The notes beneath the pieces are model-generated. The model did no database searches. It saw only the letters and a list, made by a program, of their open reading frames with translations, and was not told the DNA's origin. Shown piece after piece: positions 25,112 through 33,132 of a stretch of 64,000 bases of DNA (positions within the stretch are counted from its first letter, which is position 1; the number at the start of each line of letters is the position of its first letter). Source of the DNA: Dokdonella_A soli (GTDB taxonomy: Bacteria > Pseudomonadota > Gammaproteobacteria > Xanthomonadales > Rhodanobacteraceae); assembly GCF_039523175.1 (NCBI RefSeq), contig NZ_BAAAEU010000002.1, forward strand, positions 1 to 64,000, in the 5' to 3' direction. The translations under genes and the position numbers were made by a program.

Positions 25112-25152
25112 TTTTTGATGCTATCAAAAATACATGACATCAGTTGACATGT
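25112..25152. promoter_or_regulatory. candidate operators for the WYL regulator
   Basis: A perfect 8-bp inverted repeat, TTTTTGAT-GCT-ATCAAAAA, abuts the regulator's ATG (25112-25130). Next come ACATG..CATGT arms (25132-25136 and 25148-25152) that also contain the direct repeat TGACAT-CAGT-TGACAT. The AT-rich palindrome stands out in this GC-rich DNA. Control of both divergent genes is inferred from position. Confidence 0.6.
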
Positions 25153-25198
25153 TTTCAGCGGCAAGATGACGCCTGGACAACCCGAGGAGGACCATCAC

Positions 25199-25786
25199 GT
25201 GAATAGTTTCCGCGTCGCGCTCGTTGCCATCATCGTGGCCGCTGTCATGGGCTCAGTGACTCCTGCATACGCATCCCAGGATGTTCCACAGACCGCGCAA
25301 GCTGCGCCCAACCTCACTGGCTTGCACGATTTCGATTTTCTCGTCGGTGAATGGCATGGCCATCACCGCAAGCTGAAGGAGCGCCTGGCCAATAGCCATG
25401 AATGGGTGGAATTCGAGGGCACGCTCAGCATGCGCAAGCTGATGGACGGCTGGGCCAACGTGGATGACAACGTATTCAACGTGCCGGGTGGCACCTATCG
25501 TGGCGTCGGGCTGCGCTCGTACGATCCGAAAACCGGGCAATGGGCGATCTGGTGGCTCGACGGGCGCAATCCTTTCGGCGAGCTCGATCCGCCGGTCAAG
25601 GGGCACTTCGAGAACGGCGTCGGCACCTTCTACGCCAACGACACGCTCCGGGGCAAGCCGGTCCGCGTGCGCTTCATCTGGTCGCAAATCACACCCACAT
25701 CCGCTCGCTGGGAACAGGCCTATTCACCCGATGCCGGAAAGACATGGGAAACGAATTGGATCATGGAATTCAAGCGGGTTCCGTAG
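25199..25786 (+). CDS. exported DUF1579-like protein
   Basis: A 195-residue exported protein, third member of the DUF1579-like set. The signal peptide ends near TPAYAS. The body has LHDFDFLVGEWHGHHRKLKE, EWVEFEGTLSMRKLMDGWAN, RSYDPKTGQWAIWWLDGRN, and PDAGKTWETNWIMEF. The GTG at 25199 is chosen because GAGGAGG sits 8 nt before it; an ATG at 25166 has no such site. It is divergent from the WYL regulator across a palindrome-rich gap, so it is probably the regulated gene. Its C-terminal half is closely matched by the remnant at 14920. Confidence 0.78.
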   Translation: MNSFRVALVAIIVAAVMGSVTPAYASQDVPQTAQAAPNLTGLHDFDFLVGEWHGHHRKLKERLANSHEWVEFEGTLSMRKLMDGWANVDDNVFNVPGGTYRGVGLRSYDPKTGQWAIWWLDGRNPFGELDPPVKGHFENGVGTFYANDTLRGKPVRVRFIWSQITPTSARWEQAYSPDAGKTWETNWIMEFKRVP

Positions 25787-25792
25787 AGTCCC

Positions 25793-25835
25793 TGCTCGTC
25801 AGGTCCCGGAAGATCGTATTCGGGCCTGACGAGCA
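25793..25835 (+). terminator. stem-loop after the DUF1579-like gene
   Basis: TGCTCGTCAGG (25793-25803) and CCTGACGAGCA (25825-25835) form a perfect 11-bp stem, extended inside by CCCG/CGGG. It begins 6 bp beyond the stop codon. There is no T-run, so it may be a weak or Rho-assisted terminator. Confidence 0.5.
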
Positions 25836-25977
25836 AGGTGGGTTGACGTTCGCGCCAATCGGCGTAGCGCATTGATCAGGGTCTTGAGAGGCGAAGGTCG
25901 GAGCGCCTTTCCGGATTCCGCTTCATCCCGGTAGGATGGGGTTTCGCAGGCATGCGGTGAACTGGCTCCACGTGCCG

Positions 25978-26697
25978 ATGATCAAGCAGACATCCTCACA
26001 CGCGATGACGCCACATCCTCTCGACAATCCGGTCTGGGCCTCGTTGAACAGCGACCACGCCGTGTTGGCGCGCATGGCCGGAAGCGCGGGACGCTATCCG
26101 GCGGATGTGGCGCCGTTCGTCGCGGTCGGGGCCAGTGATACGCAGGCCGAGGAACAAGCCGCGAGTCTGGTGGCGGCGGGTGAATCGGTCTGCTTCGTCG
26201 GCCTGGCGCCGCCGCTGTCGGCGGTCTGGAGCGTCGAGCAGTCGGTCGCCATCGCGCAGATGACCTGCCGTTCGCGGCTGGAGGTCGTCGACGGCCCCGC
26301 CATCATCGAGTTGTCCTGGATCCATCTCGCGGACATGCTCGCATTGACCGCACTCGTATATCCCCACTATTTCCGACCACTCACGATCGAAATGGGCCGC
26401 TATTTCGGCATCTATGACGGCGATACGCTGGCGGCGATGATTGGCGAGCGGATGCGCTTCGACGGTCATCAGGAAATCAGCGCGGTCTGCACGCATCCCG
26501 ACTACACGGGTCGCGGCTACGCCCAACGCTTGGTCGCGATGCTGACCAACGACATCCTCGACAGCGGACGCCTGGCCTTCCTGCACGTGAGTCACGAGAA
26601 TGCGCGCGCGAAATCGCTGTACGAGCGCATCGGATACGCGTTTCGCACCGACATTCCGTTGCTCGCGGTGAAGCGCCTTGCGGACGGCGTCGGGTAA
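25978..26697 (+). CDS. GNAT family N-acetyltransferase (FR47-like)
   Basis: A 239-residue protein whose C-terminal half is a GNAT fold of the FR47 type. The acetyl-CoA site is AVCTHPDYTGRGYAQRLV, followed by FLHVSHENARAKSLYERIGY. The N-terminal half resembles the cap region of FR47 proteins. The acceptor is unknown. The start is uncertain: ATGs at 25936, 25978 and 26005 are all in frame and none has a strong ribosome site. Its stop codon TAA is also the first bases of the family A repeat that follows. Confidence 0.85.
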   Translation: MIKQTSSHAMTPHPLDNPVWASLNSDHAVLARMAGSAGRYPADVAPFVAVGASDTQAEEQAASLVAAGESVCFVGLAPPLSAVWSVEQSVAIAQMTCRSRLEVVDGPAIIELSWIHLADMLALTALVYPHYFRPLTIEMGRYFGIYDGDTLAAMIGERMRFDGHQEISAVCTHPDYTGRGYAQRLVAMLTNDILDSGRLAFLHVSHENARAKSLYERIGYAFRTDIPLLAVKRLADGVG

Positions 26698-26850
26698 GTA
26701 TGCCCGGCAAAGCCGGGGGCCTTAGTAAAGGAGCCGCTCAAGCGGCCGAGAAGAGAACAGCCGGACATTCCGAGCGACTCGCAAGGCTTGCCTTGCTCAC
26801 GTTCGTCAAGCCTCTCATCCGTTCGTGCTGAGGTATCGAAGCACGAACGG
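26696..26850 (+). repeat. intergenic repeat family A, copy 3
   Basis: About 155 bp matching 11690-11850: AAGTATGCCCGGCAAAGCCG, then GCGGCCGAGAAGAG, then CTCGCAAGGCTTGC and the CCGTTCGTGCTG palindrome. It starts within the stop codon of the acetyltransferase gene, as copy 2 starts within the stop of the IPTL-like remnant. Confidence 0.75.
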
Positions 26851-26863
26851 CGCCAGTCTCTCG

Positions 26864-26977
26864 GCACGCGTTGCGTCAATCGGCCACGTTTCCGATGCTG
26901 CGATTGGCCGATGCTGACATCGCTCGATCCGCTCGCGGAGCAGAGGTCGAGTCGCTGACGTCGTCGAGACCGCGCGA
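26864..26977 (+). repeat. upstream element of FG-GAP duplicon, right copy
   Basis: Near-identical to 20541-20655 and placed ~290 bp before the FG-GAP start in the same relative orientation. The 26978-27269 stretch that follows has no supported gene; its last ~100 bp match the left locus (GGCATGGCTCTTGCT, GCGCATCCGACTCACC). Confidence 0.65.
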
Positions 26978-27269
26978 TGCAACCCGATGCTCTCCCCACA
27001 GGCTTGGGCCGGCTTGAGCTTGGCGCGTTTTGGCGAGCGCGCGCCATCGGAGGTGATCCTCATACGCAGGCGCATGCGGGCTAGGCGCAGGGCATGGAGA
27101 TCGGCGGGATCTGATCAAGCGAGCAGGGGTGCAACGACCGCGATCGATGGGCGCCCCGAAGGCGTGCGGCCATTCATCAGTGGCATGGCTCTTGCTGAAA
27201 CCCTCGGTCCTTTCTATGGTGCATCCGATTGTGTTGCGCATCCGACTCACCTCGACCCGAAGGAACACC

Positions 27270-29993
27270 ATGTCAACGAGCGCTTTGAACCGGCGTCACT
27301 GGATAACGCCTCGCCCGGTATCGTTCTTGGGTGCCTTGGCATTGTGCCTGGCCGCGTCGGCCCACGCCGACACCACGACGCTCACGGTGGCGAACGCCAG
27401 CAAAGGCAGCAGCAGCACGCCCGTCACGATGTTGTTTCCGGTGACGCGCAGCGGCGACCTGGCTTACGAGGCCGTGCTGAACTACCACACACTGGACGGC
27501 ACGGCGCTCGCCGGCACGGATTATTCGGCAGCCTCCGGCACGATCACAGTTCCCGCCGGTGCGGGCAGTGCGATGATTCCGGTCACGCTCAGCCCCCAAA
27601 CCGGCAGCGGCGCGAACCGCACGTTCCAGTTGCAGCTCGATAGTGCAACGGGTATCGGGCCGGCGTTCAGCGCCGCCACTCAGCAGACCTTTGCTACGGG
27701 ATCGAATCCCTCTTCTGTCACCGCCGCCGATCTCAATGGCGACGGCAAACCGGATCTGATCGTGGCGAACGTCAACGACAACACCGTCTCGGTGCTGCTC
27801 AACACTTCCGCGCCCGGCGCCGCCACGTCGAGCTTTGCCACGCAGCAGACCTTCGCCACCGGATCGAGTCCGTATTCCGTCACCGCCGCCGATCTCAACG
27901 GCGACGGCAAGCCCGATCTGATCGTGGCCAACAGAGACAGCAACACCGTCTCGGTGCTGCTCAACACCACCGCGCCCGGCGCTGCCACGCCGAGCTTTGC
28001 CACGCAGCAGACCTTCGCCACGGGAATTGGGCCCGTTTCCGTCACCGCGGCCGATGTCAACGGCGACGGCAAACCGGATCTGATCGTGGCGAACCGACTC
28101 AGCAACACTGTCTCGGTGCTGCTCAACACCACCGCGCCCGGCGCCGCCACGTCGAGCTTTGCCGCCCAGCAGGCCTTTGCGACAGGAACGTATCCCACTT
28201 CCGTCACCGCCGCCGACGTCAACGGCGACGGCAAACCTGATCTGATCGTGGCCAACAGAGACAGCAACACCGTCTCGGTGCTGCTCGACACCACCGCGCC
28301 CGGCGCCGCCACGCCGAGCTTTGTCACCCAGCAGACCTTCGCCACGGGATTGAGTCCCTTTTCCGTCACCGCGGCTGATGTCAACGGCGACGGTAAGCCC
28401 GATCTCATCGTGGCGAACTACGACGACAACACCGCCTCGGTGCTGCTCAACACCACCGCGCCCGGCGCCACGACGCCGAGCTTTGCCACCCAGCAGACCT
28501 TTGCCACGGGACGTGGTCCCTTTTCCGTCACCGCGGCTGATGTCAACGGCGACGGCAAGCCCGATCTCATCGTGGCGAACTACGGCGACAACACCGCCTC
28601 GGTGCTGCTCAACACCACCGCGCCCGGCGCCGCCACGCCGAGCTTTGCCACCCAGCAGACCTTTGCCACGGGAAGTGGTCCCTTTTCCGTCACCGCCGCC
28701 GATGTCAACGGCGATGGCCAGCCCGATCTGATCGTGGCGAACGTGATCTCCAACATCGTCTCGGTGCTGCTCAACAGCACCGCGCCCGGCGCCGCCACGC
28801 CGAGCTTCGCCGCCCAGCAGACTTTCAGCACGGGATCGGGTCCGTATTCCGTCACTGCCGCCGATGTCAACGGCGACGGCAAGCCCGACTTGATCGTGGC
28901 GGACTACTTCAGCAGCAACGTCTCGGTGCTGCTCAACACGACCGCGCCCGGCGCCGCCACGCCGAGCTTCGCCGCCCAGCAGACTTTCAGCACGGGATCG
29001 GGTCCGTATTCCGTCACCGCCGCCGATGTCAATGGCGACGGGAAACCTGATCTGATCGTGGCGAACCGCCTCAGCAACACGGTCTCAGTGATGCTCAACA
29101 CGACCGCGCCCGGCGCCGCCATGCCGAGCTTTGCCGCCCAGCAGACCTTCGTCACCGGAACGAATCCCGAATCCGTCACCGCCGCCGATATCAACGGCGA
29201 TGGGAAACCGGATCTGATCGTGGCGAACTACTTCAGCAGCAACGTCTCGGTGCTGCTCAACACGACCGCGCCCGGCGCCGCCACGCCCAGCTTTGCCGCC
29301 CAGCAGACCTTTGCCACGGGATTTGGTCCCTCGTCCGTCACTGCCGCCGATGTCAACGGCGATGGGAAACCCGACCTGATCGTGGCGAACTACAGCGGCA
29401 ACGCGGTCTCGGTGCTGCTCAACACGACCGCGCCCGGCGCCGCCACGCCGAGCTTTGCCGCCCAACAGGCCTTCGTCACGGGAACGGCTCCCACTTCCGT
29501 CACTGCCGCCGATGTCAACGGCGACGGCAAGCCGGATCTGATCGTGGCGAACGCCAACGACAACACCCTCTCAGTGCTGCTCAACACGACCGCGCCCGGC
29601 GCCGCCACGCCGAGCTTTGCCGCCCAACAGGCCTTCGTCACGGGAACGGCTCCCACTTCCGTCACTGCCGCCGATGTTAACGGCGACGGCAAGCCGGATC
29701 TGATCGTGGCGAACGCCAACGACAACACCGTCTCGGTGTTCCTCAATACGACCTCGCCCGGCGCCACCACGCCGAGCTTTGCCGCGCAGCAGACCTTCGC
29801 CACGGGAGCAGCTCCCGCTTCCGTCACCGCCGCCGATGTCAACGGCGACGGGAAATCGGATCTGATCGTGGCGAGCCTCAGCGACAACACCGTCTCGGTG
29901 CTGCTTAATACCCAGTATCAAGCGGTATTCGCAGGCAGCCCGGCCACCGGCACGATCGTGCACGACTACATCTTCGCGAACGGATTCGAATAG
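27270..29993 (+). CDS. exported FG-GAP/VCBS repeat protein with Calx-beta-like domain
   Basis: A 907-residue close paralogue of the protein at 17588-20317. It has the same signal peptide (SFLGALALCLAASAHAD), the same Calx-beta-like segment, 14 repeats built on FAAQQTFATG, SVTAADVNGDGKPDLIVAN and VSVLLNTTAPGAATPS, and the same tail HDYIFANGFE. Units at 29451 and 29613 differ by about one base over ~140 bp, showing recent internal duplication. The ATG at 27270 follows AAGGAACA; a longer in-frame start at 27129 would lie in the conserved upstream DNA. Export and calcium binding are predicted; the ligand is unknown. Confidence 0.85.
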   Translation: MSTSALNRRHWITPRPVSFLGALALCLAASAHADTTTLTVANASKGSSSTPVTMLFPVTRSGDLAYEAVLNYHTLDGTALAGTDYSAASGTITVPAGAGSAMIPVTLSPQTGSGANRTFQLQLDSATGIGPAFSAATQQTFATGSNPSSVTAADLNGDGKPDLIVANVNDNTVSVLLNTSAPGAATSSFATQQTFATGSSPYSVTAADLNGDGKPDLIVANRDSNTVSVLLNTTAPGAATPSFATQQTFATGIGPVSVTAADVNGDGKPDLIVANRLSNTVSVLLNTTAPGAATSSFAAQQAFATGTYPTSVTAADVNGDGKPDLIVANRDSNTVSVLLDTTAPGAATPSFVTQQTFATGLSPFSVTAADVNGDGKPDLIVANYDDNTASVLLNTTAPGATTPSFATQQTFATGRGPFSVTAADVNGDGKPDLIVANYGDNTASVLLNTTAPGAATPSFATQQTFATGSGPFSVTAADVNGDGQPDLIVANVISNIVSVLLNSTAPGAATPSFAAQQTFSTGSGPYSVTAADVNGDGKPDLIVADYFSSNVSVLLNTTAPGAATPSFAAQQTFSTGSGPYSVTAADVNGDGKPDLIVANRLSNTVSVMLNTTAPGAAMPSFAAQQTFVTGTNPESVTAADINGDGKPDLIVANYFSSNVSVLLNTTAPGAATPSFAAQQTFATGFGPSSVTAADVNGDGKPDLIVANYSGNAVSVLLNTTAPGAATPSFAAQQAFVTGTAPTSVTAADVNGDGKPDLIVANANDNTLSVLLNTTAPGAATPSFAAQQAFVTGTAPTSVTAADVNGDGKPDLIVANANDNTVSVFLNTTSPGATTPSFAAQQTFATGAAPASVTAADVNGDGKSDLIVASLSDNTVSVLLNTQYQAVFAGSPATGTIVHDYIFANGFE

Positions 29994-30019
29994 CTATCCA
30001 AGCACTCCGCGTTCCGGCG

Positions 30020-30055
30020 GGCATCACGCACCCACATGCCTGTGTGCGTGATGCC
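30020..30055 (+). terminator. stem-loop after the right FG-GAP gene
   Basis: GGCATCACGCAC and GTGCGTGATGCC form a perfect 12-bp stem with a 12-nt loop 26 bp beyond the stop. The arms are better matched than at the left locus. There is no T-run. Confidence 0.55.
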
Positions 30056-30170
30056 GCCGCGATGTGCGCAGAGCGGCGTGGCGTGGGTTCGCGCAGGTGT
30101 GCCAGTTTGATGTTGGCTTTGTCGCATCCGCGGGATTTTGCCTCCGCGCCAAAGCTGATGTGTTGCGGAG

Positions 30171-30405
30171 TTGTACAAGCGAACTCGGGGCATCAATGGC
30201 GACGGCCAACCCGACCTGATCGTCGCGAACGACGGCGGCAACACCGTCTCGGTGCTGCTCAATACCACCGCGCTCGGCGCCGCCGCTGAGCTTTGCCGCC
30301 CAGCAGACCTTCGCCGCGGGAGCCGGTCCCCATTCCGTCGCCGTCGCCGATATCAACGATTGCGGGAAACCTGATCGGATCGTGGCGAACAGCCGTAGCC
30401 GCTAA
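30171..30405 (+). pseudogene. FG-GAP gene fragment (right locus), frameshifted
   Basis: It begins TRGINGDGQPDLIVANDGG and NTVSVLLNTTALGAA. A 2-base loss near 30286 (GCCGCCGCTGAGC where intact units have GCCGCCACGCCGAGC) shifts the frame. Reading on in the new frame gives SFAAQQTFAAGAGPHSVAVA, DINDCGKPDRIVANSRSR and a stop. It is the counterpart of 15878-16171. Confidence 0.75.
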
Positions 30406-30548
30406 GTCATTTTTAGAATTCAACCTTCCCAGCAGCAGCTGCAGGATCGAAATCACACATCAAGGTCGTCGGAATGCGCACCTTGCCGCAAGGCCCGGAT
30501 TCTGCGACGCGATAGACTTCCCGGATTTCGCGTAGGGAGATGTACAGA

Positions 30549-31472
30549 GTGGCCATCTGCACGAACTGCGGTGCGACACTGGCGGGCGAGTTCTGCCAGG
30601 CCTGCGGACAGAAACGCTTCGTCGAAAGCGATCGCCGCTTCGGCCATCTGATGCATCAGTTCCTGGCGAGTGCGACCGATCTCGACGGTCGCATCTGGCG
30701 CAGCCTGCGTGCGCTGCTGTTCCAGCCCGGCCTGCTGTCGCGCGAATACTTCATCGGTCGCCGCGCGCACTGGATCGCACCGATCACGTTATTCCTTGCC
30801 GTGAACGTCGTGTATTTCCTGGCGCCGCTGCACGGGGGTGACCTGGCATTGCAGTTCAACCGGCAGGTATCCGGCCGAGTCGAGGCGCTGGCCAGCGGGC
30901 CGGACGAAAAGCTGAGCGAAGCGCAGCTCGCCTCGACCGGGCAGGCTCATACGCCCTTCACGATGGGCTGGATCGACGCGCGCGTGCGCGCCCGCGACGC
31001 CGCGGCGCGCAAGGCCTCGCACGGCGCGAGCGGCTACAGCTACCACGACTATCGCGTTGCCTACGATGCGAAGGCGGACGACGTCAGCAAGGCGCTCATC
31101 ATCCTCCACGTGCCGTTTGTGGCGCTGGTCCTGATGTTGTTGTTCGCGCGCCAGCATCGTTACTTCGCGGAGCATTTTGTGTTCGCGCTGCATTTCCTCG
31201 CATTCACGCTGCTCTCGTTGCAGCTGACCATGCAGATCCATGCGTTGATGAACGTCGCATTGCCGGCAGCGTGGGTGCCGTCCGGAACGGCGCTGGACTG
31301 GTTCCTTCGCTTGCTGTTGCCGACCTATACGGTCCTCGCCGTGCGGCGCGCCTATGCCGTGGGATGGATCGGCTCGATCGCTGCCGGGGTAGGCGTGCTG
31401 GCGGCTGTCCTGGCCGTCAATCTCTTTGTGTATCGCGCGGTGGAATTCGCCGTCACGTTCGCGCTGACCTGA
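30549..31472 (+). CDS. DUF3667-like zinc-ribbon membrane protein
   Basis: A 307-residue protein. It opens with a zinc ribbon (CTNCGATLAGEFCQACGQ, four Cys) followed by four to five membrane segments (FVALVLMLLFA, FLAFTLLSLQLTMQI and others). This is the DUF3667 layout; the function is unknown. The GTG at 30549 lies 9 nt after GGGAG; an ATG at 30540 is in frame but touches that site, so it is less likely though possible. It is followed by a MITE-like element and is convergent with the TorF-type porin gene. Confidence 0.8.
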   Translation: MAICTNCGATLAGEFCQACGQKRFVESDRRFGHLMHQFLASATDLDGRIWRSLRALLFQPGLLSREYFIGRRAHWIAPITLFLAVNVVYFLAPLHGGDLALQFNRQVSGRVEALASGPDEKLSEAQLASTGQAHTPFTMGWIDARVRARDAAARKASHGASGYSYHDYRVAYDAKADDVSKALIILHVPFVALVLMLLFARQHRYFAEHFVFALHFLAFTLLSLQLTMQIHALMNVALPAAWVPSGTALDWFLRLLLPTYTVLAVRRAYAVGWIGSIAAGVGVLAAVLAVNLFVYRAVEFAVTFALT

Positions 31473-31488
31473 CAGGAAAGAAGGCTCC

Positions 31489-31620
31489 TTCTAGGGAAGG
31501 TGTGAACAAGTCAGAGCTAGTCATTCCGGCGAAGGCCGGAATCCAGTTTTTCAACGAGTTGCCGTAGAGCTGGATCCCGGCTTTCGCCGGGATGACGGCT
31601 TGTTCAGAGGTTCCCTAGAA
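31489..31620. repeat. MITE-like palindromic element, long copy
   Basis: A 132-bp imperfect inverted repeat. The ends TTCTAGGGAA (31489-31498) and TTCCCTAGAA (31611-31620) are exact complements. Inside, GAACAAG pairs with CTTGTTC, and TCATTCCGGCGAAGGCCGGA pairs with TCCCGGCTTTCGCCGGGATGA. It shares ends and core with 2894-2979. The right end overlaps the stop codon and last codon of the porin gene. Confidence 0.75.
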
Positions 31621-32391
31621 GTCTTTCTCCAGTACCACCGATACATGGCGCCCGCCGACGTTGTAGCCATTCAGTGTGTAGATCGCGGGGTCGGCCGTCG
31701 TCCAGCTGTAAGCCAGCGTGAGGCTTGTGCCGAGGCCGAAGCCCCGGGCTATGGACAGTTTGTAGTCGGTGTAGGAGAACTGCTTCGCATTGTCCGCTCC
31801 GGTCAGCGGATTCCTGCCGCGCGATTGCCGGCGGCCGAGGTGCGCGCCGAGATTCCAAGAGTCGGCGAAAGGCCAGTTCGCATTCGTGTCGAGGTACCAG
31901 GAGCCGCGCGAGTCCGGCGTGGCGAACGAATCGGTGACGTCGTAGTTGAGCCGCGCACTGACGCCATTCCAGCCGATGTAGCCGAACACCTCGGTGGTGT
32001 CGGGGCGCTGCACGGGCGGCGACTGCAATTTGTAGCGGCCGGGAAACTGCATCTGCAGCACGCCGAACTTCATTTCGCCGCTGCGCCCGAACTTCTCGCG
32101 CCAGCCGATGACGCCATCGACCTCGATGTGGACGCTGTCACCCGGATAGACCTTGTCGATCCAGCCGATATGGACCGCGCTCAGGTTGCCATAGAGACCG
32201 CTGCCCGGGTTCACGTCGATTTCCGCCTGCAGCGACGGCTTGCCGACACTCTGGGACAGGCCGCGGCCGATGTAGTTGTTCATCAACTGCACGTAGCCGT
32301 AGAACAAGTTGGGTGCTTCATCGGCATGCGCGGGCGCGATACCCGGCAGGCACGCAATCGTGAGAACGGCAACAAGAACCTTGGCTCGCAT
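31615..32391 (-). CDS. TorF family putative porin
   Basis: A 258-residue outer-membrane protein of the TIGR02001 (Gcw_chp)/TorF type. A signal peptide ends PAHADEAP, followed by the family start NLFYGYVQLMNNYIGRGLSQ. Alternating beta-strand patterns continue to a C-terminal phenylalanine (SVVLEKDF), as needed for insertion by the BAM complex. It probably forms a small channel; the substrate is unknown. The last two codons lie in the terminal repeat of the neighbouring palindromic element. Confidence 0.88.
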   Translation of the reverse strand: MRAKVLVAVLTIACLPGIAPAHADEAPNLFYGYVQLMNNYIGRGLSQSVGKPSLQAEIDVNPGSGLYGNLSAVHIGWIDKVYPGDSVHIEVDGVIGWREKFGRSGEMKFGVLQMQFPGRYKLQSPPVQRPDTTEVFGYIGWNGVSARLNYDVTDSFATPDSRGSWYLDTNANWPFADSWNLGAHLGRRQSRGRNPLTGADNAKQFSYTDYKLSIARGFGLGTSLTLAYSWTTADPAIYTLNGYNVGGRHVSVVLEKDF

Positions 32392-32640
32392 TGAAAGACC
32401 CGGGCAGTCGAAACGGAGGGGCGCATCATCGACGGATGCTCTCCGGCCGATCCATCCGAGTCTTGCGCGCCACCGTGCGCGCGTGACAGGGCCACTCGCA
32501 CCACTAACGGATGGGCCACTGCCTCACCCGATCGTTGGAGGGGTGGGTCAGAGGCGCGCGAAAGAATTGGAGGACGCTGAGGCGAACGTCGGACAGCATC
32601 GCGTATGCTTGCTGGCAGGATCAGTCATCGGAAGCCGGGC

Positions 32641-33132
32641 ATGCGCTTGCGGGCAATGAGAGTTCTGGCAGTTCTCGCCCCATGGTTCGCACTGATCGGC
32701 AGTGCGTACGCGGACACGACCGTGCGGGTGGTTGAAACCTGGCCGATAGGAAGCGACGTCACGTTGGCCGGCAACCAGAAATTCTATCTGCGCCTGGCCT
32801 ACACAACCGATGTGCCGGTAAGCATCTGGGCCAGGCCATACTTTCATGGGAAGCAGATGTTCGCGGGCAGCAATCCATCAGGCAAGTACAACGGAAGTGG
32901 TGAGGCACTCGGCTGGTTCTTCCTGGAGCAGCGCGGTGACGAGGTGGACGAGATCCGCATCGTCGCGGGCGACGCCGGTTCCGGTGCGCCGGTCGTCGCG
33001 ACCTATCGCGTGCATGTGCTGCGGGGAAGCGATCACGTCGTCGTAGAAGCTGAGCCTGGCTGGCTGGTCGATTTGCGGGCAAGTTCGCAAGCCGCATTTG
33101 AAAAGGCCTACCGCGCGCAGCAGAAGGAATGA
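32641..33132 (+). CDS. exported protein of unknown function
   Basis: A 163-residue exported protein that I do not recognise. The signal peptide ends GSAYAD. The mature part looks like a beta-sandwich: TVRVVETWPIG, NQKFYLRLAYTTDVPVSIWA, GWFFLEQRGDEVDEIRIVAG, ATYRVHVLRG. The start at 32641 (with a second Met five codons later) fits the signal. The stop overlaps the ATG of the next gene by 4 bp, so the two proteins are probably made together and may interact. Confidence 0.65.
   Translation: MRLRAMRVLAVLAPWFALIGSAYADTTVRVVETWPIGSDVTLAGNQKFYLRLAYTTDVPVSIWARPYFHGKQMFAGSNPSGKYNGSGEALGWFFLEQRGDEVDEIRIVAGDAGSGAPVVATYRVHVLRGSDHVVVEAEPGWLVDLRASSQAAFEKAYRAQQKE

Noticed and set aside
26592..27047. 151-residue minus-strand frame between the acetyltransferase and FG-GAP genes
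   Set aside because: It is built from the family A repeat and the FG-GAP upstream element read antisense; the same spurious peptide appears at the other repeat copies.
17588..29993. Possible CRISPR or satellite array from regular ~160-185 bp repeats
   Set aside because: The repeats are in frame, encode DVNGDGKPD units of FG-GAP proteins, and have no short spacers between exact repeats.
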